Source: Pontibacter populi | Lineage (GTDB): Bacteria > Bacteroidota > Bacteroidia > Cytophagales > Hymenobacteraceae | Reading direction: 5' to 3' | Length of the DNA: 64,000 nt | NCBI RefSeq assembly: GCF_019336435.1 | Contig: NZ_JAHWXQ010000003.1 | Location: 310,001 to 374,000 of the forward strand | In this document: in pieces, positions 26,214 to 35,891 of the stretch | Layout of the letters: the number at the start of each line of letters is the position of its first letter | Numbering within the stretch: the first letter of the stretch is position 1 | The notes under the pieces: model-generated | What the model was told of the DNA's origin: nothing | The model's database searches: none | The model's input: only the letters and a program-made list of their open reading frames with translations | Program-made: the position numbers and the translations under genes

Positions 26214-27191
26214 ATGAACATGGAAGTAACAAATTTCTTAAAGAAACACTACAAACACTTTAACGCGGCCTCTGTGATAGACGCTGCTGAAGGATACAAA
26301 ACCCACCTGAACAACGGTGGTAAAATGATGATCACACTGGCTGGCGCAATGTCTACAGCTGAGCTGGGAATAATTCTGGCTGAGATGATCCGTCAGGATA
26401 AAGTGCATGCCATTTCGTGTACAGGTGCTAACCTGGAAGAAGATATCTTTAACCTGGTAGCGCACGATTTCTACGAGCGTGTGCCGCATTACCGCGAATT
26501 ATCTGCAGCTGACGAAGAAGCACTGCTGGAGCGCCACATGAACCGCGTAACCGACACATGTATTCCTGAAGAAGAAGCGATGCGCCGCATTGAGCACACA
26601 GTGCTTAAATTCTGGGAGAAAGCAGACCAGGAAGGTAAAGCTTACTTCCCGCACGAGTTCTTCTATCAGATTCTGTTATCAGGTGATCTGGAGCAGTATT
26701 ACCAGATCGACCCTAAAAACAGCTGGATGCTGGAAGCTGCCAAGAAAAACCTTCCGATCATCTGCCCGGGTTGGGAAGATTCAACACTGGGTAACATCTT
26801 CTCCAGCCACGTGATCAACGGTGACATTAAAAACGTGCATACTGTAAAAACTGGTATCCAGTACATGATGTACTTAGCTGACTGGTATACTGAGAATGCG
26901 AAAGATGATTCTACTGTAGGTTTCTTCCAGATTGGTGGTGGTATTGCCGGTGACTTCCCTATTTGTGTGGTACCGATGCTGCACCAGGATCTGCAGCGTA
27001 CCGGCGTTCCGCTTTGGGGTTATTTTGCACAGATCTCCGATTCTACAACCAGCTACGGTTCTTACTCTGGCGCGGTGCCGAATGAGAAAATTACCTGGGG
27101 CAAACTGGGCAAAGAAACACCAAAGTTCGTGATTGAGTCGGATGCAACTATAGTAGCGCCACTTATCTTCGCTATAGTTCTGGATATGTAA
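26214..27191 (+). CDS. Deoxyhypusine synthase family protein
   Basis: 325 residues from the ATG at 26214 (an in-frame ATG two codons later, at 26220, is as good). The family is clear: MMITLAGAMSTAELG, AISCTGANLEEDIF, FFQIGGGIAGDFPI for NAD binding, and NEKITWGKLGKE with Lys297 at the position of the catalytic lysine that forms the spermidine-derived imine in eukaryotic DHS. Eukaryotes and archaea use DHS on eIF5A, which bacteria lack, so the bacterial substrate is different; homospermidine-type polyamine synthesis is a plausible role. Cytoplasmic, single gene. Confidence 0.92.
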   Translation: MNMEVTNFLKKHYKHFNAASVIDAAEGYKTHLNNGGKMMITLAGAMSTAELGIILAEMIRQDKVHAISCTGANLEEDIFNLVAHDFYERVPHYRELSAADEEALLERHMNRVTDTCIPEEEAMRRIEHTVLKFWEKADQEGKAYFPHEFFYQILLSGDLEQYYQIDPKNSWMLEAAKKNLPIICPGWEDSTLGNIFSSHVINGDIKNVHTVKTGIQYMMYLADWYTENAKDDSTVGFFQIGGGIAGDFPICVVPMLHQDLQRTGVPLWGYFAQISDSTTSYGSYSGAVPNEKITWGKLGKETPKFVIESDATIVAPLIFAIVLDM

Positions 27192-27207
27192 TACAGTCTA
27201 AGATTAG

Positions 27208-27263
27208 ACTATAAAACAAGAGCGGCTGCAAGTGAAAACCTGCAGCCGCTCTTGTTTTATAGT
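27208..27263. terminator. Bidirectional terminator between convergent genes
   Basis: Long nearly perfect inverted arms (ACTATAAAACAAGAGCGGC... and its complement) around a short GTGAAAAC loop. A and T runs flank the stem on both sides, so it can stop transcription from both the DHS-like gene and the 2H phosphoesterase gene. The outer ends carry ACTATA/TATAGT. Confidence 0.93.
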
Positions 27264-27814
27264 TAGCTTATCAGTTCGCGCCGGCCAAACCGGAACTCTT
27301 CTTCTTTAAGGTAAAAGTCGCCGCACTGTTGCAGAATGGTAATGTTATCGATGGTTACTTCCCAGTTAAAGTTATAGTTGCACAAAAACGAAAGCACAGG
27401 TCCAAGCATCTCTGGCGTGGTATCGCCGAGGGCAAGGGTAATGTGAGGCAGCCACATATTCGGATTATAGTACACACCCATCTCGCTGCTCATTTCAGAA
27501 ATGTCGCGGTGCAGCTTTGCGTGTAACTGGTTAAGGGGGGAAGTGCGCAGCACAGGTATGTAAACCACCGGCGTTGGCCCCGGGAAAATGCCCAGCCCGG
27601 TAGTGCGGATCGTAAAATCAGGCATCTCAAAACAGGTAAGCTCCAGGTATTGCTTCAGCTCCTCCATGTCCGGTATTTCTGCAGTAAGAATAGTCAGGTG
27701 CGGGTAAGGAGTTATTTTTACTCCATTCAGTCCAAACTTGGTCTCAAGCAGTTCTGTCAGTTCAGAAACGCGGTCGGAATGAAATTTGTCTAACAGCGAA
27801 GTTATCGCGATCAT
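27263..27814 (-). CDS. 2'-5' RNA ligase-like 2H phosphoesterase
   Basis: 183 residues. Two HxT motifs, PHLTIL (His39, Thr41) and PHITLA (His124, Thr126), mark the duplicated active site of the 2H phosphoesterase/LigT superfamily. Such proteins act on 2',3'-cyclic or 2'-5' linked nucleotide ends; the physiological substrate is not predictable. No signal peptide. It ends inside the shared terminator and is transcribed convergently to the DHS-like gene. Length is in the usual range for the family. Confidence 0.88.
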   Translation of the reverse strand: MIAITSLLDKFHSDRVSELTELLETKFGLNGVKITPYPHLTILTAEIPDMEELKQYLELTCFEMPDFTIRTTGLGIFPGPTPVVYIPVLRTSPLNQLHAKLHRDISEMSSEMGVYYNPNMWLPHITLALGDTTPEMLGPVLSFLCNYNFNWEVTIDNITILQQCGDFYLKEEEFRFGRRELIS

Positions 27815-28052
27815 AATTGCCTGTTAAGTAAATGTTTTGCCAACCGGCAAAGGTATGCATTTAAACAACTGCATGTGCTAATGAAACGATTGCTTACCGT
27901 AATTGTTTAGCTAAACGTTTTAAAACGCGGCAACTATAGTTTTTAGTATGTAGCGGCAATAAGTTATATAGTTCATGGTCTTAGGTTTAGCTTGTAGGTG
28001 CGCAGTATGGGTTTATTTAAGTACCTTTGCACTTTATAGTTGATTTGATTAC

Positions 28053-29981
28053 ATGATCTCCATAAACAACCTTAGCTTTCATTTTGGCAGCCGCCCGATG
28101 TACGACGATGCCAACCTGCACATCCGTCCAAAAGATAAAATAGGCCTTATTGGCCTGAACGGTACCGGAAAGTCTACCTTGCTGCGCATTATAGTGGGCG
28201 AGTACAAACCAGACAGTGGCAGCATACAAATGAGCAAGGAAACCACCATCGGCTTCCTGAACCAGGATTTGCTCAGCTACCAGACCCACGAAAGTATTCT
28301 CTCGGTGGCGATGCAGGCATTTGAAGAAGCAATCTATCTGCAGGCCGAGATCGATAAGGTGCTGGTGGAGTTCGAGAATAATTTCCATGATAACCTGGTA
28401 GAAAAGCTGGCCAATTTGCAGGAGCGCTTTGAAGCGCTGGGCGGCTATACCATGCAGGCCGAAGCCGAAGCAATTCTGGAAGGCCTTGGTTTTACGACGG
28501 AGGAATTGCAGCAGCCACTGGCTTCCTTTTCTGGTGGATGGCGCATGCGTGTGATGCTGGCCAAGATACTGTTACAGAAACCTTCGCTGCTGTTACTGGA
28601 TGAGCCTACCAACCACCTGGACTTACCATCTATTAAGTGGCTGGAAACCTACCTGGAGCGCTTTGAAGGGGCTGTTATCATCGTTTCCCACGACCGTGAA
28701 TTCCTGGACCGTACTACCAATATTACAGTAGAAGTATCGGGTGCCAAGCTGAATGTGTATGCAGGTAACTACAGTTTTTACCTGGAAGAAAAGGTGATGC
28801 GCAATGAGATTCAGAAAGGCGCTTACGAAAACCAGCAGGCACATATCAGGCAGACAGAACGTTTTATTGAGCGCTTTAAGGCCAAAGCGACCAAAGCGAA
28901 GCAGGCGCAAAGCCGCATGAAGCAGCTGGAGCGATTGGAGCGGATAGAAGATGTTGCACCGGAATCAGCAAAGGTAAATTTCAGCTTTAAGTTCAGCGTG
29001 CAACCGGGCCGCCATATTTTCCGGTTAGAGCACATGAGCAAGGCCTTTGGCAACAAAGTTATTTTCCGGGATACGAACGTGCACATCGAGCGCGGCGATA
29101 AGATTGCGTTGGTTGGTGCAAACGGTAAAGGTAAATCTACACTGCTCCGCATTATTGCCGGCACTGAGCCTATACAGGGCAAACGCGAACTGGGCCATAA
29201 TGTGATCATGTCATTCTACGCACAGCACCAGCTGGAATCACTAAATGTAGATAACGAGATCCTGCAGGAACTACAGCAGGCAGGCTCTAAGAAAACTGAG
29301 GTGGAATTGCGTACCCTACTTGGATCTTTCCTGTTCACCAGCGATGATGTTTTCAAGAAGATAAAGGTATTGTCAGGAGGGGAGAAGAGCCGTGTAGCGC
29401 TGGCAAAAACACTGATCTCAGAAGCTAATTTCCTGATGCTGGATGAGCCTACCAACCACCTGGACATGCAGTCGGTAAACATCCTGATACAGGCACTGGA
29501 GCAATACGAAGGTACCTTTGTGATCATCTCGCACGACCGTTACTTTGTAGAGAATGTGGCCACCAAGATCTGGTACATCGAAGATTATCAGTTAAAAGAA
29601 TACCCTGGCACTTACCATGAATACGAAGCTTTCCAGGAGAAGCGTGAGAAAGAGGCCAAACTACAGGCTACTGTCGCGCCCGCTCCTAAAAAAGAAGAGC
29701 CGAAACCAGCCCGCAACAATTCTGAATTTAACCAGCTGAGCAACCAGCTGAAGCAGGCTAACAAAAAACTGAGCGAACTGGAAAAGAATGTGCAGCGCCT
29801 GGAGGAGGAACTGGCAAAATATGAGACCGAACTGGCTGATCCGAAAGTGTATGGCAATGTAAGCTTACTGCAGGAGACTTCTAAAAAGTTTGAATCTGTG
29901 CAGAAAGAGCTCGAAAAAGCCAACAGCCAGTGGGAAGAGCAGATGATGGAAGTAGAGGAACTGGAAGGGAAGCTAAACTAA
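28053..29981 (+). CDS. ABC-F family ATPase (ribosome-associated)
   Basis: 642 residues without membrane segments. Two ABC cassettes in tandem: Walker A GLNGTGKST (near 34) with FSGGWRMRVMLAK and LLLLDEPTNHLD, then GANGKGKST (near 355) with LSGGEKSRVALAK and LMLDEPTNHLD. Between them lies a basic linker (KAKATKAKQAQSRMKQLERL) that in ABC-F proteins reaches the peptidyl-transferase centre. The C-terminal 100 residues form a Lys/Glu-rich coiled coil like that of Uup. Likely a translation factor or Uup-type protein rather than a transporter; an antibiotic-resistance role cannot be excluded. Confidence 0.93.
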   Translation: MISINNLSFHFGSRPMYDDANLHIRPKDKIGLIGLNGTGKSTLLRIIVGEYKPDSGSIQMSKETTIGFLNQDLLSYQTHESILSVAMQAFEEAIYLQAEIDKVLVEFENNFHDNLVEKLANLQERFEALGGYTMQAEAEAILEGLGFTTEELQQPLASFSGGWRMRVMLAKILLQKPSLLLLDEPTNHLDLPSIKWLETYLERFEGAVIIVSHDREFLDRTTNITVEVSGAKLNVYAGNYSFYLEEKVMRNEIQKGAYENQQAHIRQTERFIERFKAKATKAKQAQSRMKQLERLERIEDVAPESAKVNFSFKFSVQPGRHIFRLEHMSKAFGNKVIFRDTNVHIERGDKIALVGANGKGKSTLLRIIAGTEPIQGKRELGHNVIMSFYAQHQLESLNVDNEILQELQQAGSKKTEVELRTLLGSFLFTSDDVFKKIKVLSGGEKSRVALAKTLISEANFLMLDEPTNHLDMQSVNILIQALEQYEGTFVIISHDRYFVENVATKIWYIEDYQLKEYPGTYHEYEAFQEKREKEAKLQATVAPAPKKEEPKPARNNSEFNQLSNQLKQANKKLSELEKNVQRLEEELAKYETELADPKVYGNVSLLQETSKKFESVQKELEKANSQWEEQMMEVEELEGKLN

Positions 29982-30002
29982 ACTAACAGTTACCTGAACT
30001 AT

Positions 30003-30048
30003 AAAAGTAAAGGCCCAACTATCAAACTATAGTTGGGCCTTTACTTTT
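30003..30048. terminator. Bidirectional terminator between ABC-F and M48 genes
   Basis: Arms AAAAGTAAAGGCCCAACT and AGTTGGGCCTTTACTTTT flank a loop containing ATCAAACTAT. The right arm completes a full AACTATAGTT palindrome at 30025-30034, so the genome-wide word sits within a functional terminator. Confidence 0.92.
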
Positions 30049-30064
30049 AAGCTAATCCTACCTG

Positions 30065-31501
30065 TTATTCGGTAATTACTTTTAACAGCATTCCTTTATC
30101 AACGCGGTCGTTAAGCTGCATGCCGTTAAGTACTGCCAGTTCCTCGAGCCTTTTGGTTGGCATACCAAAAGACTGTAACGCCTGCGACAACGATGACGCG
30201 TTGGCAACAGTTTTAATTCGAACACGCTCCGGTTTTTTATTGATCTTTGACTGGTCTGTCAGCTGCTTAAAGTTGGTCATGGTGCCCGAAAAAGTGTTGA
30301 AATAATTATTGAAATCAGCAGCAGTGGTAATGCCCATGATACTATAAATGTTGCTGCCATATTGGATAAAATACGTCAGCGTGCCTATAGTTCCTTGTTC
30401 CTGTTTCTGCTCGGCAACCATAGCCAAAGCATTATTTCCGTTCACTGTTACATTTTTCGATTCTACCAGTGTCAGCTTATAACCTTCCAGCGTCTGGCGG
30501 GCGGCGTCTTCCAGCGAGGTGCCGGGTGCCAGCGTAAGGTTTATGATCGCTTTACCGTTCGGTTCAGCCATCTGGAAACTCTGTGGTGAGTTCAGGTACT
30601 TCCAGCCTTGCGGGATCGGGAACTGGAATTTTAACTCCGGATGATAAAATATCTGGTTTTCCACAAACCCCTGCTTAGGGTCTTCCCCATACACAATACC
30701 ATCTATCAGTCGCAGATACGAGTCACGTCCGACTTTTAGGTTAGTGACGTTTAGTTTCTTCTCCCATTGTGCGGCCAGTTCATGCACGGTCGTATAACGG
30801 TTGCCCGGGTCAGGGTGAGTAGATAAGAACTCCGGAATGGCTTGACCACTTTCTTCCTGCTTGCGTTTCAGCGTTAAAAAGAAATCGGCCATTTCATCGG
30901 CATCGTACCCGATTTTGGTCGAATATTCCACCCCTAATTCATCCGACTGCCGTTCATCATCGCGGCCAAATTTTAGGAAGAGCAAACCCAGGCCCTGCGA
31001 GGCAACATCTCCGAATTGTGCCAGTTCCGGAGCGATAACCATACCGGCTATTAAGCCTACCTGAGCCAGTATCGATTTACTTTGCTGCTGGGCAGAATGG
31101 CGTGCAGCAATGTGCCCGATCTCGTGGCCAAGTACACCGGCAAACTGCGCTTCGTTGTTAAAATGCGCCATAATACCACGTGTAAAGTATACATAACCGC
31201 CCGGCACCGCAAAAGCGTTAATAACCGGTGAGTCGAGTACTTTAAAGTTGTATTTGATATTGCTGCGGTGAGATACAGCGGCCATTGCCTGGCCTTTTTC
31301 ATCTATAAAGCGCTGTATGGCCGGGTTTTCATACATCCCGAACTGCGCCACAATCTGAGGGTCTGCTTCCTGGCCCATCGCCAGTTCCTGACCTTCCGAC
31401 ATCAGGATCACGTCCTTTTTACCTGTTACCGGGTTGGTAGAGCAGGCGTTAAAGAACAGCATTATACTGGTCATTAAAACCGTTATCGATAATCTTTTCA
31501 T
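30065..31501 (-). CDS. M48-family metalloprotease lipoprotein (BepA/YfgC-like)
   Basis: 478 residues. N terminus MKRLSITVLM with lipobox FNAC and Cys20 as lipid attachment. Zinc motif HEIGH at residues 126-130, with the third ligand in DERQSDELG. The upstream VINAFAVPGGYVYFTRG is typical of M48 proteases. Residues about 290-410 form an unassigned domain, and the C-terminal 55 residues (RIKTVANASSLSQALQSFGM ... LNDRVDKGMLLKVI) resemble a LysM-like binding module. Probably a periplasmic quality-control protease for outer-membrane proteins. It stands alone between terminators. Confidence 0.92.
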   Translation of the reverse strand: MKRLSITVLMTSIMLFFNACSTNPVTGKKDVILMSEGQELAMGQEADPQIVAQFGMYENPAIQRFIDEKGQAMAAVSHRSNIKYNFKVLDSPVINAFAVPGGYVYFTRGIMAHFNNEAQFAGVLGHEIGHIAARHSAQQQSKSILAQVGLIAGMVIAPELAQFGDVASQGLGLLFLKFGRDDERQSDELGVEYSTKIGYDADEMADFFLTLKRKQEESGQAIPEFLSTHPDPGNRYTTVHELAAQWEKKLNVTNLKVGRDSYLRLIDGIVYGEDPKQGFVENQIFYHPELKFQFPIPQGWKYLNSPQSFQMAEPNGKAIINLTLAPGTSLEDAARQTLEGYKLTLVESKNVTVNGNNALAMVAEQKQEQGTIGTLTYFIQYGSNIYSIMGITTAADFNNYFNTFSGTMTNFKQLTDQSKINKKPERVRIKTVANASSLSQALQSFGMPTKRLEELAVLNGMQLNDRVDKGMLLKVITE

Positions 31502-31698
31502 TGTATCATAGTTTATAGTCTAAAGGCTTTTGTATAAGATAGCTAAATCTTCAAAAACCTATATTCTACTTGCAACGATTATGAAATTGATTAGTTGCAG
31601 CAAACCCTTTGTTGCAGCCTGAGACTATAGTTTTGACCCGCCTGGTTTAACTTTATAGTTTAAAGGCTTGTAGCATTTAAACTATAGTTTATTATACT

Positions 31699-32148
31699 TT
31701 AGTCGTTGTCTGAGGCGTGCCACTCCGCAAAAGAGTTTTCTGTTTCCCAAAGCCTTAAACTATGCAGTTTTATAGTTGCCGGTAAATGCTGGGTTAGCGT
31801 GTTCTTAAAATCGAGGAGCATGTGCTCGCAGGTAGGCTGGTACGGGGTAAGTACCACCTTATGATTTAGCTGCTGCAGTAAGGTAATCAGCTCAGGTGAG
31901 CTGCCTAGTCGCAGGATAAGGGCATGATCCAGGGGTTCAACTATAAAGGTATTCACTACTTTTTTAAGGTCGCCGAAATCCAGTACCATGCCATATTTCG
32001 GGTCCGAAACATCGGTTATGGGCTGACCAATTATCGTTACCTGCAGTTTATAAGAGTGCCCGTGTATATTTTTACACGGGCCATCATAGTTAAGTAAGGC
32101 ATGCGCCGTTTCGAAGGTGAACTGGCGCGTAAGTCTGATAAAATCCAT
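31699..32148 (-). CDS. queD: 6-pyruvoyl-tetrahydropterin synthase/QueD family protein
   Basis: 149 residues. Zinc ligands are His16 (FETAHAL), His29 and His31 (NIHGHSYKL), and Cys25 four residues before His29 is the catalytic thiol. LDHALIL and LWETENSFAEW give the remaining active-site residues. The enzyme would convert dihydroneopterin triphosphate to 6-carboxy-tetrahydropterin in queuosine synthesis, or a related pterin step. It starts 5 bases downstream of the 609-residue unknown gene, so the two are co-transcribed, which is not a usual queuosine arrangement; a different pterin role is possible. Confidence 0.88.
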   Translation of the reverse strand: MDFIRLTRQFTFETAHALLNYDGPCKNIHGHSYKLQVTIIGQPITDVSDPKYGMVLDFGDLKKVVNTFIVEPLDHALILRLGSSPELITLLQQLNHKVVLTPYQPTCEHMLLDFKNTLTQHLPATIKLHSLRLWETENSFAEWHASDND

Positions 32149-32153
32149 TACAG

Positions 32154-33983
32154 TTAAGCTACAGCTTCTGCTCTTCTCAGTTGGGCTTGTATTAATACAT
32201 CTTCCGTTTCCAGCAACTCATCCAGCATCAGTACCTGGCGCTCCAGCTGGTTTCTGAAAAGCTCTGGTAAAAGCTGCTTGTAATAAGTAATGCCGTCCTG
32301 CATGTTCTGCCAGAAATTGTTCAGGTATTTTTCCTGCTTGTCTGTAAGCGTTTCAAACTGTTCTGCTTTTTTGTTCTTCCAGTAGTCTACATACATTTTC
32401 AGCTCGTTGATGAACATATGCGGACGGTAGGTCTGGTTAAGCGCGTTAAAACGGTCATAGATATGATCAACCATTTCGTGCAGTTTAAACACACCCGAGA
32501 AAAAGGCAAGGTTCGGTCCTGGGCAGATGGTTACAGCTTTAGAGGCGGCTTTTTTACCAATGTTAAAGATCTGTAGTGCCGAGTTCGCCAGGCCTTCGCA
32601 TAAACATTCTTTGGCCAGCACACTTTCTTTTTCAGCCTTGTATAGTTCAGGTGTTAAAACCTGTGTGTTTAATTGCTCATCAAGCTGCTCTAACTTGCGG
32701 CGCTGGTATTTGCGCGATGCCGTACAGATCGCCTCTTCAGTAAATTCGGTGTTTGAAACCAGGTGCTTTTTAATGCATGGGCTGCCAGGTTTATCTTTAT
32801 CAATGCGTATCTGTTTCAGTTCCTCGCTTGATGTACCGCGCAACGCATTAAATGGAACACCTAAAGGCGAAATCGGGCTCAGATACAGGTCTTCCGCTTT
32901 GGCATTAGATAATTGCTGTAAGGTTGGTTCGTCAACTGTGGTGGCTTCCGGTACCAGCAGGAAAGGAGTTCCCCAGCCGGTGGCATCCATCCCGTAATGT
33001 TCCAGCAAAAAGTTGTGCTCTGCAGCAGTGCCTATACCGCCCTGCATGGTAATGCGTTGTGCCGGTATCTCGCCCGGTACGTGTATGCCTTTACTTGCCA
33101 GCGATGAGCTGAACAAACTATAAAGCTCAGACTGTAGAGCCTGGCGGTTCTGCTTAAACTCTTCCAGTATCGGGCCGATCAGGTAACCGTCTGTTGCAAA
33201 CGCATGGCCACCGCAATTTAACCCGGACTCTATTCTGAACTCAGATACCCAGATACCTTTTTTAGCCAGTATTTTACCTTGTACCAGCGCCGAGCGGTAA
33301 TCACTTACTTTAATGATCACGGTCTTTTCAAACTGGCCTTTGGCATCCGGCAGAAAGCATGGGAACTGCTCCAGGTAAGCAAACAAACGCATGTTCATGC
33401 CCGCTGAGAAAACAACCGATGAGTTAACCGTGCTGTTGGCAAAACCACGCAAAGCTGCCAGCGCATCCGAAAATTCCTGAGGCAACGCTTCCCCTGATTT
33501 GCTATAGTTTGTCCTATCCAGTTTGGTCATGATGTTTACGTCAATTCTGCCGGGTACCAGCGCATTGAGTAATTCAGTTTGCAGCAGTTCTTTTTGTGCC
33601 GGATCTGTAGTTTCCAGCATCTGGTTGTAGCGCTCTCTTAACGGAGAGTTATCAGGCAGCAGGGTAAAGTATTTGGTAATTTCTGATTCCGGTGTAAACT
33701 TCTGCATCCTTAACGCTTCCATCTGTTCTTTCACGATCTCATCCACCAGGTTCAGGAAAGCAGTGGTGCGCTTGGCTCTGTAGTCTTCCTGTTTGTCGGT
33801 GATTGGTTCGTAAGGGCGGTTATATACCTGGGCGTAATGTGAGCGGGTATGCTCCAGCAAGGCATCGTCGCTGAGCGAAGCCACAGAGGATATTCCGAAG
33901 CGGGCTACCTTAATCGGCGAATCAATAGAGAAAGCAAGCCCCATTACAGGCAAATGAAAGTTGTGCGGTGTAGATAGTTGCAT
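32154..33983 (-). CDS. Unrecognised 609-residue protein coupled to queD, possible FMN-type TIM barrel
   Basis: 609 residues, no signal or membrane segment. I do not recognise a named family. The N terminus LPVMGLAFSIDSPIKVARFG and the stretch MQGGIGTAAEHNFLLEH (313-329) followed by GWGTPFLLVPEA recall the phosphate-binding and domain ends of nitronate-monooxygenase/FabK-like flavin barrels, though the match is partial. Cysteines 257 (GLNCGGHAF), 403 (GSPCIKK), 420, 460, 462 (KECLCEG) and 487 (TICPGPN) are spaced in a way that could bind metal or a cluster. The C-terminal 110 residues are helical. It ends 5 bases before queD, implying a joint role. Function unknown. Confidence 0.7.
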   Translation of the reverse strand: MQLSTPHNFHLPVMGLAFSIDSPIKVARFGISSVASLSDDALLEHTRSHYAQVYNRPYEPITDKQEDYRAKRTTAFLNLVDEIVKEQMEALRMQKFTPESEITKYFTLLPDNSPLRERYNQMLETTDPAQKELLQTELLNALVPGRIDVNIMTKLDRTNYSKSGEALPQEFSDALAALRGFANSTVNSSVVFSAGMNMRLFAYLEQFPCFLPDAKGQFEKTVIIKVSDYRSALVQGKILAKKGIWVSEFRIESGLNCGGHAFATDGYLIGPILEEFKQNRQALQSELYSLFSSSLASKGIHVPGEIPAQRITMQGGIGTAAEHNFLLEHYGMDATGWGTPFLLVPEATTVDEPTLQQLSNAKAEDLYLSPISPLGVPFNALRGTSSEELKQIRIDKDKPGSPCIKKHLVSNTEFTEEAICTASRKYQRRKLEQLDEQLNTQVLTPELYKAEKESVLAKECLCEGLANSALQIFNIGKKAASKAVTICPGPNLAFFSGVFKLHEMVDHIYDRFNALNQTYRPHMFINELKMYVDYWKNKKAEQFETLTDKQEKYLNNFWQNMQDGITYYKQLLPELFRNQLERQVLMLDELLETEDVLIQAQLRRAEAVA

Positions 33984-34345
33984 TGTAATTTGGTTATATA
34001 AATAACTATAGTGTTGCTGGTTTACCTGTTCTAAATAAGTGCAGCAACTATAAACTATAGTAGGTTATGGATACATGATAAGCGTGCCGCAAGGTATGTA
34101 GCAACTTGCCAGTTATAAATGAGCAGCATCAGCCCAAAAAATGACAAGAGTCATTTTGTTTATAGTGCAGATTTAATATAGACTTGAAGGGTGAAATGAA
34201 CAGCCCGCACCTATAAACAGAAGGTATAAATAAGCCTGAGCGTTAAGAAGATAGCCCATTAAACTATAAATATCGTATTTCAGGCTTGGAGTTCAGGTTT
34301 TGCCATTACATACAGAACACTTATATTTAGTAAAATCCTTTTGAA
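33984..34345. other. 362-base divergent intergenic region
   Basis: It separates the 609-residue unknown gene (minus) from the PAS kinase (plus) and should hold both promoters. It contains the perfect inverted repeat at 34138-34157 and several AACTATA words (34045 to 34060). No RNA gene is visible. Confidence 0.6.
34138..34157. promoter_or_regulatory. Perfect 8-4-8 inverted repeat, Crp/FNR-type operator candidate
   Basis: AAAATGAC - AAGA - GTCATTTT. The TGAC-N4-GTCA core has the 4-base spacing of FNR/FixK boxes, and the same core occurs at 38984-38995 upstream of hemA. The kinase start is 190 bases downstream and the divergent gene start is 155 bases away. Confidence 0.55.
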
Positions 34346-35881
34346 TTGGAAGAGAACAACAGCCACAGCATTGACAACCAGGCACGGTTAAAGGCCATTA
34401 TTGATACAGCTATTGACGGTATCATCACCATTGATAACAGGGGTAGAGTTGAAACCATGAACCCTGCCGCAGCCAGTATTTTTGGATACGAGCCGGAAGA
34501 AGTGATCGGCAATAATATTAAGATGCTGATGCCCGAGCCAGACAAGAGTCTGCACGATGTGTACATTGATAATTACCATCGTACCGGAGTGGGCCAGATC
34601 ATCGGCGTTGGACGTGAGGTGCTGGGTAAAAAGAAAGACGGTACCATTTTCCCGTTTCTGCTGAGTATAAGTGAGGTAAAGCTGCAGGATAAGCAGATAT
34701 TTACGGGCATTGTGCACGACATTACAGAGCTGAAGAAAACCGAAACAGCTCTACGCGAAAGCGAAAATAAGTTTAACTCCATCATTAAAACAGCTGTTGA
34801 CGGCATTATAACGATTGATACCCATGGCCTGATGGAGATGGTGAACCCGGCTGCTCAAAAGCTTTTTGGTTATAACGAAAGCGAATTGCTTGGCCGCAAC
34901 ATAAACATGCTGATGCCCGAGCCGGACAGCAGTCAGCACGACGGGTATATGGAGCGTTACCACCACACCGGTGTACCACACATTATTGGTATTGGTCGCG
35001 AAGTTTCTGGGCTGCGTAAAGATGGTTCTGTTTTTCCGTTCTTTCTGAGCATAAGCGAAGTACAGCTCGCCGACCGTAAAGTATACACCGGTTTTGTGCA
35101 CGACATTACCCGTCAGAAAGTAAGTGAGGAGCGCCTGCGCCGTTATGCATCTGAACTGGAACGAAGTAACCGTGAACTGCAGGATTTCGCCTATGTTTCG
35201 TCGCATGACCTGCAGGAACCATTGCGCAAAATACAGGCCTTTGGCGACCGGCTCAAGACCAAAGAATATGACAAACTAAGTGACCAGGGCAAAGATTACG
35301 TGGACAGAATGCTGAATGCAGCTTCGCGTATGCAAAACCTGATAAACGACCTGCTCGACTTCTCGAGAGTCACCAGCAAATCAAAAGCATTTGTTAAAGT
35401 AAAACTGGATAAGATACTTACGGAAGTACTCTCGGATCTGGAAGTAACTATAGAAGAGACAGGAACTATAATTGAACGTACGCCGCTGCCAACTATAGAA
35501 GGCGAACCTACCCAGATCCGTCAATTATTTCAGAACCTGATCAGTAATGCCATTAAGTTCCGCAAAGATGGTGTTACACCTGTCGTTAAGATTGCATCCA
35601 GAAATGTTCAGCTGCACGCACACCTGACATCAACCCCCGGCGACGAAATGGTAGAAATATCAATTGAAGACAACGGAATAGGTTTTGACGAAAAGTACCT
35701 GGACCGCATCTTTAACATTTTCCAGCGACTGGAAGGGCAGAAGTATGAGGGATCGGGTATCGGTTTGGCCGTTTGCCGGAAAATTGCTGTTCGCCATGGC
35801 GGCGACATAACTGCCAAAAGCCATCCCGGTGAAGGCACCCGATTTATTATTACCTTAGCAAAAAAACATCTTCAGGAATAA
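34346..35881 (+). CDS. Sensor histidine kinase with two FixL-like PAS domains
   Basis: 511 residues with a TTG start; the only in-frame upstream codons run to a stop. Two consecutive PAS domains (about 13-130 and 141-258) are strongly alike. Each keeps the FixL heme pattern: the proximal His (His70 and His198 in MPEPDxSxHD) and, 20 residues later, the distal-pocket Arg (Arg90, Arg218 in IIGxGR). The second also has His212 matching FixL His214. HisKA has His287 (VSSHDLQEPLRK) and the ATPase domain has DNGIGFDEKYL. No membrane segment, so a cytoplasmic oxygen or redox sensor is likely. Heme binding is inferred. A response regulator follows after 10 bases. Confidence 0.9.
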   Translation: MEENNSHSIDNQARLKAIIDTAIDGIITIDNRGRVETMNPAAASIFGYEPEEVIGNNIKMLMPEPDKSLHDVYIDNYHRTGVGQIIGVGREVLGKKKDGTIFPFLLSISEVKLQDKQIFTGIVHDITELKKTETALRESENKFNSIIKTAVDGIITIDTHGLMEMVNPAAQKLFGYNESELLGRNINMLMPEPDSSQHDGYMERYHHTGVPHIIGIGREVSGLRKDGSVFPFFLSISEVQLADRKVYTGFVHDITRQKVSEERLRRYASELERSNRELQDFAYVSSHDLQEPLRKIQAFGDRLKTKEYDKLSDQGKDYVDRMLNAASRMQNLINDLLDFSRVTSKSKAFVKVKLDKILTEVLSDLEVTIEETGTIIERTPLPTIEGEPTQIRQLFQNLISNAIKFRKDGVTPVVKIASRNVQLHAHLTSTPGDEMVEISIEDNGIGFDEKYLDRIFNIFQRLEGQKYEGSGIGLAVCRKIAVRHGGDITAKSHPGEGTRFIITLAKKHLQE

Positions 35882-35891
35882 CTATAGTAGC

